Counted from the stretch's first letter, positions 1-7,831 are shown. The stretch is 17,754 nucleotides of DNA from Prevotella sp. UBA3776 (GCA_002369515.1 DFFM01000041.1:69995-87748); one strand, 5' to 3'. A program made the numbers and translations. The notes: generated by a model not told the origin, from the letters alone.

Positions 1-68
1 AAAACCAACAAAAACAGGGAGTTTTTCAAAACAAATAAAAACCTGTTTTTCCTTGTCCGTTGTGGTTT
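1..68. repeat. A/T-rich inverted repeat
   Basis: AAAAACAGG at 10-18 is the exact reverse complement of CCTGTTTTT at 42-50. The outer flanks AAAACCAACAA (1-11) and TTGTGGTTTT (60-69) also pair nearly completely, so the segment could fold into one long imperfect hairpin. No gene is adjacent that would make it an obvious terminator. Confidence 0.45.
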
Positions 69-97
69 TATTGGTTTTTGAAAGACGCGGAGCGTTA
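66..97 (+). repeat. Window-end inverted repeat, left copy
   Basis: This stretch contains TTTTATTGGTTTTT, then AAGACGCGGAGCGTT. The reverse complement of 17712-17746 reads the same apart from one substitution (GCGGAG against GCAGAG) and two or three bases in the T/A-rich junction. The two copies face each other about 17.6 kb apart. It is probably a dispersed repeat family; I cannot tell whether it marks element ends. Confidence 0.6.
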
Positions 98-136
98 TTC
101 TTCCATTTATGAGGATGCTGAAGTTTCGGTTGTTTT

Positions 137-296
137 CTACAACAACGAATTTAACGAATAAGACGAATCTTATCAATGCATCGAAGATGCAACGAATGTT
201 GACGAATGCAACGATTCGAATGATTCGTTGGCCACTTGAGGCCATTCGCTGCCGCCATAGGTGTATTCGGGAAATTCGCTATATTCGTTGTTGTAG
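137..296. repeat. CGAAT-rich block bounded by 14-bp inverted repeats
   Basis: CTACAACAACGAAT at 137-150 is the exact reverse complement of ATTCGTTGTTGTAG at 283-296. Between them CGAAT or its complement ATTCG recurs about ten times, and a small hairpin TGGCC-ACTTGA-GGCCA sits near 230-245. Size and terminal inverted repeats resemble a small non-coding mobile or REP-like element, but I see no clear target-site duplication. Confidence 0.45.
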
Positions 297-321
297 AGAT
301 GTGGTAGCATGGCATCTCTAC
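293..321. other. 9-bp stem-loop downstream of the aldolase gene
   Basis: GTAGAGATG (293-301) pairs perfectly with CATCTCTAC (313-321) around an 11-nt loop. It lies about 110 nt beyond the stop of the minus-strand aldolase gene, but no T tract follows on that strand, so calling it a terminator would be a guess. Confidence 0.4.
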
Positions 322-361
322 TCCCGAAACTTCAGTGAGGATGTTTTAAGCTGCAAAGGAT

Positions 362-388
362 TTGGTGGTACGATTGCAGATAATCATA
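362..388 (-). repeat. 27-nt dispersed repeat, inverted copy
   Basis: Read on the minus strand this is TATGATTATCTGCAATCG followed by TACCACCAA. It matches the copies at 1701-1727 (one mismatch) and 1833-1859 (two mismatches), which lie on the plus strand. The three copies flank the aldolase gene with inward/outward symmetry. Confidence 0.65.
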
Positions 389-431
389 TAGCCTTTTCTG
401 TTTTTCAAGGGTGCGGAGCCTTTTCGTCATC

Positions 432-1514
432 CTATACCAATTTCTCCAGTATGCGCAGGTCATCCTCGGTGGTGGCCCAGCTGGTAACAAAGCGACAGAT
501 GGTGCTCTGCTTGTCGTAAGGTCCCCAGTGCGTGAACTGAACTTTCTGTTCCAGTTCGCGCACTTTTTCATTGTCCATAACGACAAACTGCTGGTTGGTG
601 GGCGAGTCGATGTACAGTTTGTAGCCTTTCGCGGTGAGCAGCTGTTTCATGCGCCGCGCCATGTCGATGGCGTGGCGCGAAATCTGCAGGTAGAGCGGTT
701 CGCCGTCCAGCGTTTGGTTGCCGTCCGCACTGCCATTCTCGTCGGCCTTGCCGTCGGCAGGTGCGAAGAGCGCGTCGAACTGCACACCCGCCAGTCGGCC
801 TTTGGCCAGCAGTGCGCCGTGTCGCTTCACGATGGTGAAGAAATAGCGCGGCGCGCGCATCTGGCTGAACACCACCGCCTCGCCGCACAGTGCGCCCACC
901 TTGGTGCCGCCGATGTAGAACACGTCGCAATGGCGCGCCAGCCACGGCAGCGTCACGTCGTCCGAAGCGGCCAGCCCGTAGCCCAAACGCGCTCCGTCGA
1001 TGAACAGCAGCAGGTGGTGGCGTTGGCACACGTCGTAGATGGCCTCCAGCTCGTTGGCCGTGTAGAGCGTACCCAGCTCGGTGGGGAACGAGATGTACAC
1101 CATGCCCGGCTGGGCCAGGTGGTCGCGGCTCTCGTCGCCCTCGAACCACTCCATGTAGTCGCCTATCTGACGGGCCGTGAGTTTGCCGTCGTCCGTCGGC
1201 AGGGCAATCACCTTGTGGCCACTGGCCTCCACGGCTCCCGCCTCGTGGATGGCGATGTGGCCCGTCTCCACGGTGATGACAGCCTCGTACGTGCGCAGCA
1301 CTCCGTCGATGACCGTGGCGTTGGTCTGTGTGCCGCCTGTCAGCAGGAATATGTCGGCCTGCTCCAGCTGGCAGGCCCTTTTGATTTGCTCCTTAGCCCG
1401 TTCGGTGTAGGTGTCGAATCCGTAGGTGAGCGTTTGCTCGCCGTTGGTTTCCACCAGGTGTTGCAGCACCCTGGGGTGCGCCCCGTTGTTATAGTCACAT
1501 TCAAACGAAATCAT
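432..1514 (-). CDS. ltaE: Low-specificity L-threonine aldolase-like PLP enzyme
   Basis: This 360-residue protein fits the fold-type I, PLP-dependent threonine aldolase family (beta-eliminating lyase domain), which cleaves L-threonine or L-allo-threonine to glycine and acetaldehyde in the cytoplasm. Visible landmarks are the N-terminal DYNNGAHPRVL, the GGTQTN cofactor-phosphate region near 60-65, the histidine-containing HIAIHEAGAVE near 86-96, FIDGARLGYG (Asp173, Arg176) and IGGTKVGALCGE, in which Lys205 should form the PLP Schiff base. Length is close to the family norm. An Ala/Asp/Gly-rich insertion lies at about 250-271, where relatives usually have a short loop. The start is set by MISFECDYNN; a purine-rich AAGGGAAAAGAAG precedes it on the minus strand. 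It stands alone with its own promoter. Specificity (threonine, allo-threonine or another beta-hydroxy amino acid) cannot be read from sequence. Confidence 0.9.
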   Translation of the reverse strand: MISFECDYNNGAHPRVLQHLVETNGEQTLTYGFDTYTERAKEQIKRACQLEQADIFLLTGGTQTNATVIDGVLRTYEAVITVETGHIAIHEAGAVEASGHKVIALPTDDGKLTARQIGDYMEWFEGDESRDHLAQPGMVYISFPTELGTLYTANELEAIYDVCQRHHLLLFIDGARLGYGLAASDDVTLPWLARHCDVFYIGGTKVGALCGEAVVFSQMRAPRYFFTIVKRHGALLAKGRLAGVQFDALFAPADGKADENGSADGNQTLDGEPLYLQISRHAIDMARRMKQLLTAKGYKLYIDSPTNQQFVVMDNEKVRELEQKVQFTHWGPYDKQSTICRFVTSWATTEDDLRILEKLV

Positions 1515-1573
1515 ATTCTTCTTTTCCCTTGTGTTGGTTGTCTGTTCTCGGGCCTGGATTGTCCAAGCCGTTG

Positions 1574-1605
1574 CAAAGGTATTTTATTTCACGGTTCCTG
1601 CCAAA
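1574..1605 (-). promoter_or_regulatory. Bacteroidota-type promoter of the aldolase gene
   Basis: On the minus strand, TTTG (1602-1605) is followed after exactly 20 nt by TACCTTTG (1574-1581), matching the Bacteroidota housekeeping promoter with -33 TTTG and -7 TAnnTTTG. Transcription would start some 50 nt upstream of the ATG at 1514. Confidence 0.7.
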
Positions 1606-1700
1606 TGTTTTCTGGCTTTTTATTTTCCACGGCTGGCAAATCCATGGGCTTTTCTTCATGATGATTCGCCTTTAACGTGAATTCGATATAACAAAATTTT

Positions 1701-1753
1701 TATGATTATCCGCAATCGTACCACCAAGACGCTTTCAGCGTCCTGTTGGTGTT
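1701..1753 (+). repeat. 27-nt dispersed repeat plus long hairpin
   Basis: The 27-nt repeat spans 1701-1727. Its end leads into a hairpin in which ACCACCAAGACGCT (1720-1733) pairs with AGCGTC (1737-1742) and, after a CTG bulge, with TTGGTGTT (1746-1753), with one mismatch. The loop is TTC. A CGGATAATCACACC fragment near 1760-1775 resembles a partial further copy. Confidence 0.6.
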
Positions 1754-1832
1754 CTCTTTACGGATAATCACACCATTTTTGTCCCTTTCGTCTTTTCGGA
1801 TTTTTTCGGAATTACCTATCTCACACCGATTT

Positions 1833-1876
1833 TATGATTATCCGCAATCGTACCACAAAGGCGCTGAAAGCGTCTC
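1833..1876 (+). repeat. 27-nt dispersed repeat, second direct copy
   Basis: TATGATTATCCGCAATCG followed by TACCACAAA repeats the 1701 copy with one change. The hairpin after it, GGCGCT-GAA-AGCGTC, is nearly the reverse complement of the first copy's GACGCT-TTC-AGCGTC, so the stem is kept while the loop is flipped. Confidence 0.6.
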
Positions 1877-1901
1877 CTCTCAATAACCGCGGGTACTCAG
1901 G

Positions 1902-1958
1902 AAGCCTCCCCTACGGGGGGAGGTTTGGTGGGGGCCCCCTCTCCCCCAGCAGAGGGCC
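1902..1958. repeat. G/C-rich hairpin block
   Basis: CCTCCCC-TACGG-GGGGAGG (1905-1923) forms a short strong hairpin, and GGGGGCCCCC (1930-1939) is a perfect palindrome. The block is similar in type to the G/C-rich elements near 9383, 11210 and 17545, which suggests members of one loose family of intergenic repeats. Confidence 0.4.
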
Positions 1959-2176
1959 GATGCAAGGTTGTGGCGCGTGGGCAACTATGTACGAAAAAAT
2001 GTTGTTTTAGGATGAACGAAGCCCCCAAAAAACGTTAAGTGTACCGTTTACAATAAAATACCATATTTTATGTAAAATTTGTCTTTTCTTGCTCATTTTG
2101 GCTAGAAAAGTCCAAAAAACACAAAAAAGTACAGAAAAAAGTCAAGAAAGTATCATGTTTTTTGACATTTTAGCCG

Positions 2177-2184
2177 TAACTTTG
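2177..2184 (+). promoter_or_regulatory. Probable susC promoter (-7 element)
   Basis: TAACTTTG, followed by C, is a perfect TAnnTTTG -7 element. A TTTG lies at 2161-2164, but only 12 nt away, and nothing like TTTG stands at the usual 20-nt spacing, so an activator may be needed. Start of transcription near 2190 gives a leader of about 240 nt. Confidence 0.6.
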
Positions 2185-2432
2185 CAAATTGAAAAAGTGT
2201 AGTACCTAGTAAGGAAAAATGAAAAATATTATAATGTCTAACAATAATAAAAAAATAATTGAAAAGCGAATGAACATAGAGAAGCCTTAGTAGAATAATT
2301 ACCCTCAAGAGCTACACCTTATTATATATAATAGGCGTTGTGGCGACGTTGCCCCCGGGCGGCGGTAAATACCGGAATCTGTTTCGGATTCTCAAAATGA
2401 ATCATCAATTAACCTAAGAAAAATACTTAAGT
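2185..2432 (+). promoter_or_regulatory. Long structured leader of the susC mRNA
   Basis: The leader holds a possible 23-codon reading frame (2219-2290), a near-perfect A/T palindrome at 2317-2335 (CCTTATTATATATAATAGG), a GCCC-CC-GGGC stem near 2350-2360 and GAATC/GATTC (2375-2379 with 2387-2391). GTGTAG (2197-2202) can pair with CTACAC (2312-2317), enclosing the small reading frame. Post-transcriptional control is inference. Confidence 0.4.
2219..2290 (+). CDS. Possible 23-residue leader peptide upstream of susC
   Basis: ATG at 2219 is preceded by AAGGAAAA, a better ribosome-binding site than that of susC itself. The frame encodes a 23-residue peptide starting MKNIIMSNNNKK and ending in EKP, rich in Lys, Asn and Ile, with a TAG stop at 2288-2290. 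It lies wholly inside the susC leader. In such A/T-rich sequence a frame of this length arises easily by chance, so the case rests on the ribosome-binding site and position. It could act as a translated leader that alters folding of the downstream RNA. Confidence 0.25.
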   Translation: MKNIIMSNNNKKIIEKRMNIEKP

Positions 2433-5400
2433 ATGAATTTTAACTTTAGAAAGACAGCGCTGCTGCTGGGTGCATGCGGACTCCTCTCGTGGAGCTCCAC
2501 TATTCCCGCATCGGCCGAGAGCACATCGGTGGCCTCGGTGCAGCAGACAAAGACAGTGAAAGGTACTGTAAGTGACGCGATGGGTCCTGTGATTGGCGCA
2601 ACGGTCATGGAAAAAGGTACTACGAACGGTGCTGTTACCGATTTCGACGGTAACTTCTCTCTCAACGTTAAGCCAGGTGCTACACTGGTCATCTCTTACG
2701 TAGGTTTCCTCACACAGGAAATTGCTGTTGGAAACCAGACAAACTTCGACATTACTCTGAAAGAAGACTCCAAGTCACTCGAAGAAGTGGTGGTTGTGGG
2801 TTACGGTGTGCAGAAGAAAAAGCTGGTCACCGGTGCTACTGTTCAGGTGAAGGGTGAGGACATCGCAAAGCTCAACACCACCAACGCCCTGACTGCCATG
2901 CAGTCGTCAACGCCTGGTGTGAACATCACGCAGAGCTCCTCGCAGCCTGGCAAGGGCTTCAAGGTGAACATCCGTGGTGTGGGTACCATCGGCAACTCTT
3001 CGCCGCTGCTCATCATCGACGGTATCCAGAGCGGTACTGCCGACGACGGTCTGAACGGTCTGAACCCCAACGACATCGAGAGCATCGACGTGCTGAAGGA
3101 CGCCGCTTCGGCTGCCATCTACGGTGCCCGTGCTGCCAACGGTGTGATTCTCGTCACCACCAAGCAGGGTAAGGCTGGTAAGATCCAGATTCAGTACGAC
3201 GGTTTCGTGGGCTGGTCGAACGCCTACAAGGTGCCCGCCATGCTGGGTGCAAAGGACTACATGCAAGTAATCAACGAAACCAACTTCAATACTTACGGTA
3301 CACCTACCAACTGGGCAGGACTCGTTCCGCAGGCCATCCTCGACAAGGTGAACAGCGGTTGGGACGGCACCGACTGGTTCAAGGAGTATCAGAACAAGAA
3401 CGCCCTGCAGTTCAGCCACGCAGTGACCGTGAACGGCGGTACCGACCGCTCGAAGTTCTCCATGAGCTTGAACTACAGCTCCAACGAGGGTATCATGGGT
3501 GGCGACAACGCTTCCAGCTACAGCCGCTACGGTGGCCGCATCAACTCTGAGCACGTTGTTCTCAGAGGCAAGGACCTTCTGGGCGAGGAGCACGACCTGC
3601 TCACCGTCGGCGAGAACGTTTCTTACTGGTACCACAAGAGCCACGACCTGGCTGAGTCCAATGGTTACTGGAACATCATGCAGGCCGCTTACATCGCTTC
3701 GCCGCTCGTAGAGCCCTACGACGCCAACGGCAATGTGGCTTCCTTCAAGGATAACGGTGCAGGCTACAGCACCATGGTCTATGGCAACCCGCTGAATCAC
3801 TTCCTCAACGGTGGTTTCAACTCGCTCAACAAGAACCGCGACTTCGGTGTGGGTGCTACCTTCTACTGGATTGTAGAGCCCATCAAGAACCTGAAGTACC
3901 GCGGACAGTTCAATACTGGCTACAGCGCCAGCAACTATCGCAGCGTGGGCTATCCCTTCAGCTCGAGCTTCACCAGCGCCGGTGCCAACTACACCGTGAA
4001 CCAGAGCAACTCGCAGGGCAGCAGCTTCTCGCTGGAGAACACCCTCTCTTACATTCTTCCCACATTCGGCAAGAACACCATCGACGTGCTCATCGGTCAG
4101 TCCATCGAGCGCAGCGACTGGAGCACGGGCCTGAACGTCAGCGGTACCGTTACTGCCGATAACCTCAACTCGCTCATCCTGAAGGGTTGGGACTACAACA
4201 CCATCGCCAACTACGACTACGCCTTCCACTCGGGTTCGGGTGGTTGGGACACTCCCATGCAGGGCAGCATCGCTTCGTTCTTCGGTCGTGCCAACTGGAA
4301 CTACGACGAGAAGTACATGTTGACCGCCATCATCCGTGCCGACGGTTCCAACAACTTCGCCCGCGGACATCGCTGGGGCTACTTCCCCTCGGTTTCTGCA
4401 GGTTGGAACATCTCAAACGAGAAGTTCATGGAGTCCACCTCTTCATGGCTGAGCTTCTTGAAGCTCCGTGCATCTTGGGGTCAGAACGGTAACTGCAACA
4501 TTGGCAACTTCTACTATCTGTCGAACATCGGCTTCTCGCCCAGCGCATATCCCGACTATGGCTACAAGTTCTCGAGCGACATGATTGCCACCGTCACCGA
4601 CAACGTCTATACCACGGGTGCTTACGCCAAGAACGTTCCCAACCCCGATGTGACTTGGGAAACCTCTGAGCAGCTCAACATCGGTATCGACGCCCGCTTC
4701 TTCGACGGTCGTCTGGGCTTGAACTTCGACTGGTACAAGAAAACCACGAAGGACTGGCTCGTACAGGCCCCGATGAACGTGGTGCTTGGTTACGAGGAGC
4801 CCGCTTACGTCAACGCCGGTGACGTGAAGAACACCGGTTTCGAGATTGCCCTCAGCTGGCGCGACCAGATTGGCGAGGACTTCAGCTATCACGCCAACCT
4901 GAATGTGGCCACCAACAAGAACGAGGTGACCCGTCTGGCCAACAACTCTGGCCACATCGACGGTCAGGCTGACGCCATCTTCGAGAACTCTTCTTGGGTT
5001 TCGCGCGTTGAGGTGGGCCACCCCATCGGTTACTTCAGCGGCATGTCTTACAGTGGTGTTTGGCAGAACTCAGCCGAGATCGAGGCTGCACGTGCTGCCG
5101 GCAAGGCCGTAATCGAAGGCGCACAGCCTGGTGACCTCATCTGGGACGACTTCAATGGCGACGGCATGATTTCTCTGTCTGAGGACCGTCATGAGATTGG
5201 TCAGCCCCATCCGAAGATGACCCTCGGTGCAAGCCTGGGCTTCGAGTGGAAGGGCTTCGACTTCGGTATCACCGGTGCTGGTGCATTCGGCATGCAGGTG
5301 ATGCAGTGCTACCGCACCGCTCTGTTGGCCAACCCCTACAACAACTACACCGTCGATGTGTTCGACCGCTGGCACGGTGAGGGCACGAGCAACACTCGTC

Positions 5401-5705
5401 CTCGTCTTTCCGTCGGTTCTACCAACGACCAGTGGGTTTCTACCCTCTACATGGAGGATGCCGACTACTTCCGCATTCAGAACATCACGCTGGGTTACGA
5501 CTTTGCCAAGCTTTGGAAGAGCGGTCCTTTCTCTCAGTTCCGCCTTTATGTGCAGGCTCAGAACCTCTACACCTTCACTGGCTACTCTGGTGTTGATCCC
5601 GAAATCGGTTCGTCTGGTGGTAAGGACGCTTGGGCACGTGGCATCGACGTAGGTCTCTATCCTTCTGCCCGCACATTCATTGTTGGTGCTAGTATCAAGT
5701 TCTAA
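2433..5705 (+). CDS. susC: SusC-family TonB-dependent outer-membrane transporter
   Basis: This 1090-residue protein is a SusC/RagA-type TonB-dependent transporter that imports oligosaccharides or peptides through the outer membrane, capped by a SusD lipoprotein. A signal peptide runs to about residue 28 (ending ASA). A carboxypeptidase-regulatory-like domain (about 41-115, KTVKGTVSDAMGPVIGATV) precedes the TonB-box-like EEVVVVGYG (117-125). The plug domain (about 120-245) carries LLIIDGIQSG and IESIDVLKDAASAAIYGARA. The beta-barrel fills the rest, with DFNGDGMISLSEDRHEIG in a late loop, and ends in the aromatic strand TFIVGASIKF. Length is usual. There is no N-terminal anti-sigma-interacting (STN) domain, so control through a FecR/sigma pair is not expected. 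susD follows after 32 nt. Substrate cannot be inferred. Confidence 0.95.
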   Translation: MNFNFRKTALLLGACGLLSWSSTIPASAESTSVASVQQTKTVKGTVSDAMGPVIGATVMEKGTTNGAVTDFDGNFSLNVKPGATLVISYVGFLTQEIAVGNQTNFDITLKEDSKSLEEVVVVGYGVQKKKLVTGATVQVKGEDIAKLNTTNALTAMQSSTPGVNITQSSSQPGKGFKVNIRGVGTIGNSSPLLIIDGIQSGTADDGLNGLNPNDIESIDVLKDAASAAIYGARAANGVILVTTKQGKAGKIQIQYDGFVGWSNAYKVPAMLGAKDYMQVINETNFNTYGTPTNWAGLVPQAILDKVNSGWDGTDWFKEYQNKNALQFSHAVTVNGGTDRSKFSMSLNYSSNEGIMGGDNASSYSRYGGRINSEHVVLRGKDLLGEEHDLLTVGENVSYWYHKSHDLAESNGYWNIMQAAYIASPLVEPYDANGNVASFKDNGAGYSTMVYGNPLNHFLNGGFNSLNKNRDFGVGATFYWIVEPIKNLKYRGQFNTGYSASNYRSVGYPFSSSFTSAGANYTVNQSNSQGSSFSLENTLSYILPTFGKNTIDVLIGQSIERSDWSTGLNVSGTVTADNLNSLILKGWDYNTIANYDYAFHSGSGGWDTPMQGSIASFFGRANWNYDEKYMLTAIIRADGSNNFARGHRWGYFPSVSAGWNISNEKFMESTSSWLSFLKLRASWGQNGNCNIGNFYYLSNIGFSPSAYPDYGYKFSSDMIATVTDNVYTTGAYAKNVPNPDVTWETSEQLNIGIDARFFDGRLGLNFDWYKKTTKDWLVQAPMNVVLGYEEPAYVNAGDVKNTGFEIALSWRDQIGEDFSYHANLNVATNKNEVTRLANNSGHIDGQADAIFENSSWVSRVEVGHPIGYFSGMSYSGVWQNSAEIEAARAAGKAVIEGAQPGDLIWDDFNGDGMISLSEDRHEIGQPHPKMTLGASLGFEWKGFDFGITGAGAFGMQVMQCYRTALLANPYNNYTVDVFDRWHGEGTSNTRPRLSVGSTNDQWVSTLYMEDADYFRIQNITLGYDFAKLWKSGPFSQFRLYVQAQNLYTFTGYSGVDPEIGSSGGKDAWARGIDVGLYPSARTFIVGASIKF

Positions 5706-5737
5706 TCTAAATAACTATAATAAGGAATAGAAGTATT

Positions 5738-7600
5738 ATGAAAAAGATATATGTAATGGCAATTGCGGCTCTCTTCACATGTGGCCTGACCTCTTGCGAA
5801 GACTTCCTCGATTCCGAAAACTATACCGAAGCCAATACAAGCAACTATCCTGCTGCGGCCAATGACCTGAACAAGGAGCTGGCTGCCCTGTATGGCGTGA
5901 TGAATCAGATGAGTACTTCTCCGCTGGAGACCCCCTGGTTCGTGAACTACATTATGTCCGACGATGCCAACGGTGCCGGTGGTACGGGCGACGTTGAGGC
6001 ACATGCCGTTGGTCACCTCATGGCCAACAAGGAAGACCTCTACGACAATGCATGGAAGAACACCTACGTGGGTATTGCCCGTGCCAATGCCATCATCTTC
6101 GCCGTCGATGCTTTCGACTGGACTGGTCAGGAAGCCAAGCGCAACCAGATGCTGGGCGAGGCCTACTTCATGCGTGGTCTGTTCTATCTCTGGGGCGTTC
6201 AGTTCTGGGGCGACATCCCCGCCTACTGGGCTGCTGCTGCTCCCGATCCATGTCCGCAGCAGAGTGCTGAGAACGTCATCATGCCGCACATCTTGGCCGA
6301 CTTCACCAGCGCTGCCAACCTGATGACTCATGGCGCCACCACACGTGGCGACGGCCATGCCACCAAGGGTGCTGCCGAAGGTATGCTGGCACGTGCCTAC
6401 ATGTTCTATGAGGGCTTCTACAAGAAAGCCGGCGAGCTGGCCAATGCCAATTTGGCCGACGTGTCGTTCGCTTTCGAAGAGGGCGAGCAAGAGGGTGCAG
6501 GCGCTTCTCTGAGCAAGGCTCAGGTGGTGGCTTTCCTCGAGGATGCCATCAACAACGGTGGCTACAGCCTGGTTGAGGACTTCCGTCTGCTGTGGCAGTA
6601 CACCAACGAGCTGACCGCTCCCAGTTACAGCTATGTGAAGGACCTTGCCGACAAAGGCAAGTTCTGGGTTGGCAACGGCAACTCTGAGGAGATGTTTCAG
6701 GTGCAGTACATGAACTCGGGTTCTTGGAACGGTACCATCGGTATGGGATTTGTCAACCAGGTTGAGCTCTACTGCGGTCTGCGCTGCGACGACGACGGTG
6801 CTGGCACTGCCAACGGCGACGCCAACACACTGCCCTTCGGACAGGGCTGGGGCCAGGGCACCATCAACGCCAACCTCTGGGACGACTGGAGCGACGCCGA
6901 CCCACGTAAGAAGGCTACCATTCTCGACGCTCAGGCTGAGTGCGAAAAGTTCGTGTTCACAACCTCTTGCTCTGAGGATGCAGGCTACTACAACAAGAAG
7001 TGGATGCCCGTCACATGTCCCGAGTCTTCTTGGTCTGACCACAACACGGCTTACACATGGTGGGGAGTCTATCGTACGAAGAACACTACGGCTCCCAACA
7101 CCAACGGCAACTCTTTCCAGGGCGACCACTTCTCTGATATCGTGCTCCTGCGCTTGGCTGACGTCATGCTGATGCACTCCGAGCTGACAGGTACTGCCGA
7201 CCAGATGAACAAGGTGCGCGCACGTGCCGGTTTGAATCCTGTTTCCTATAGCTGGAAGAACATCAAGGACGAGCGTCGTTTCGAGCTCGCTGGCGAGGGT
7301 CTGCGCTTCAACGACTTGCGCCGCTGGTCGGGCAAGGACGGTGGTGCTGGTTGCGAGGCAGCCGTTGCCCTGCAGCGTCAGGACGGTTCGCGCGTCAACT
7401 ACACACAGCGTTGGACGGTCATGCACCATGGAGCAGGCGTAGGCGGCAGCAGCTGGGCTCAGCGCTATGCCGACACCGACGGTTTCCTGCCGAAGCCTCC
7501 TGCACAGATCAATCTTATTGGCGATCCTGAGATCCTCAGCCAGAACAAGGGCTGGTACGACGGCACCAAGTGGAGCATGTCTGGTACACCGGTTTATTAA
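5738..7600 (+). CDS. susD: SusD/RagB-family outer-membrane lipoprotein
   Basis: This 620-residue protein is the SusD partner that captures ligand at the cell surface and closes over SusC. A lipoprotein signal peptide ends in LTSC, with Cys20 as the lipidated residue. Family landmarks follow: EAYFMRGLFYLWGVQFWGDIP in the TPR-like N-terminal half (about 145-166), NLWDDWSDADPRKKAT (about 383-398), LLRLADVMLMHSEL then NKVRARAGL, and KDERRFELAGEGLRFNDLRRW before the C-terminus, typical of SusD proteins. The protein is somewhat longer than many SusD proteins (often 500-600). It lies 32 nt behind susC, with AAGGAAT upstream of the ATG. Ligand identity is not visible; the Trp-rich surface segments fit carbohydrate binding. 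Confidence 0.95.
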   Translation: MKKIYVMAIAALFTCGLTSCEDFLDSENYTEANTSNYPAAANDLNKELAALYGVMNQMSTSPLETPWFVNYIMSDDANGAGGTGDVEAHAVGHLMANKEDLYDNAWKNTYVGIARANAIIFAVDAFDWTGQEAKRNQMLGEAYFMRGLFYLWGVQFWGDIPAYWAAAAPDPCPQQSAENVIMPHILADFTSAANLMTHGATTRGDGHATKGAAEGMLARAYMFYEGFYKKAGELANANLADVSFAFEEGEQEGAGASLSKAQVVAFLEDAINNGGYSLVEDFRLLWQYTNELTAPSYSYVKDLADKGKFWVGNGNSEEMFQVQYMNSGSWNGTIGMGFVNQVELYCGLRCDDDGAGTANGDANTLPFGQGWGQGTINANLWDDWSDADPRKKATILDAQAECEKFVFTTSCSEDAGYYNKKWMPVTCPESSWSDHNTAYTWWGVYRTKNTTAPNTNGNSFQGDHFSDIVLLRLADVMLMHSELTGTADQMNKVRARAGLNPVSYSWKNIKDERRFELAGEGLRFNDLRRWSGKDGGAGCEAAVALQRQDGSRVNYTQRWTVMHHGAGVGGSSWAQRYADTDGFLPKPPAQINLIGDPEILSQNKGWYDGTKWSMSGTPVY

Positions 7601-7636
7601 AATGGATAATTCAGCTTTGCTGGTGGATAAGTAAAC

Positions 7637-7756
7637 AAGAAGTTGCAAGGAGTTGCAGGGAGTTACAAGACATGGGTCTTTGCTCTAACCAATCTTTCAA
7701 ACAAAGATACAAGGATAAAATAAAGCTATTGTCTTGAACTCCTTGCAACAACATGG
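7637..7756. repeat. Inverted-repeat element between susD and the lipoprotein gene
   Basis: GTTGCAAGGAGTT (7642-7654) is the exact reverse complement of AACTCCTTGCAAC (7737-7749). Inside, CAAGACA (7666-7672) pairs with TGTCTTG (7730-7736) and TCTTTG (7677-7682) with CAAAGA (7702-7707), so the whole 108-nt segment can fold as a nested hairpin. Further GGAGTT/AACTCC copies flank it. No T tract follows, so it is more likely a REP/MITE-type element or an mRNA-stability structure than a plain terminator. Confidence 0.6.
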
Positions 7757-7831
7757 ACTCCTTGAACTCCACAAAGTTGAACGAAAGCGAAACTTAAATT
7801 GATATAATTGTAAATTGAAAATAGAAACAAT

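Larger units (their letters stand above)
1..431. other. Gene-free region made of short inverted repeats
   Basis: I see no convincing gene here. A plus-strand reading frame from 109 to 519 is rich in Arg, Ser and Cys, lacks a domain and runs into the aldolase gene on the other strand. The stretch holds an A-rich inverted repeat (10-18 with 42-50), a repeat that recurs inverted at the far end of the window (66-97), a CGAAT-rich inverted-repeat block (137-296), a 9-bp stem-loop (293-321) and one copy of a 27-nt dispersed repeat (362-388). Confidence 0.6.
1515..2176. other. Long intergenic region between aldolase and susC
   Basis: No gene is apparent. The region holds the aldolase promoter, two copies of the 27-nt repeat each with a hairpin, a G/C-rich hairpin block, and an A/T-rich stretch before the susC promoter. 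Confidence 0.6.

Noticed and set aside
109..519. 136-codon plus-strand frame at the left end
   Set aside because: It runs through the CGAAT repeat block and the 27-nt repeat into the aldolase gene, with no domain or start signal.
411..1661. 416-codon plus-strand frame opposite the aldolase
   Set aside because: Composition (Val, Arg, His, Gln) is typical of an antisense shadow, and the aldolase frame has catalytic motifs and a canonical promoter.
2907..4370. 487-codon open frame on the minus strand inside susC
   Set aside because: It lies wholly opposite susC, is Val/Gly/His-rich as expected from antisense of G+C-rich codons, and shows no domain, promoter or ribosome-binding site.
5702..7648. 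648-codon open frame on the minus strand opposite susD
   Set aside because: SusD on the plus strand has all family motifs. The antisense frame has biased composition and no recognisable domain; its openness follows from codon use of the real gene.
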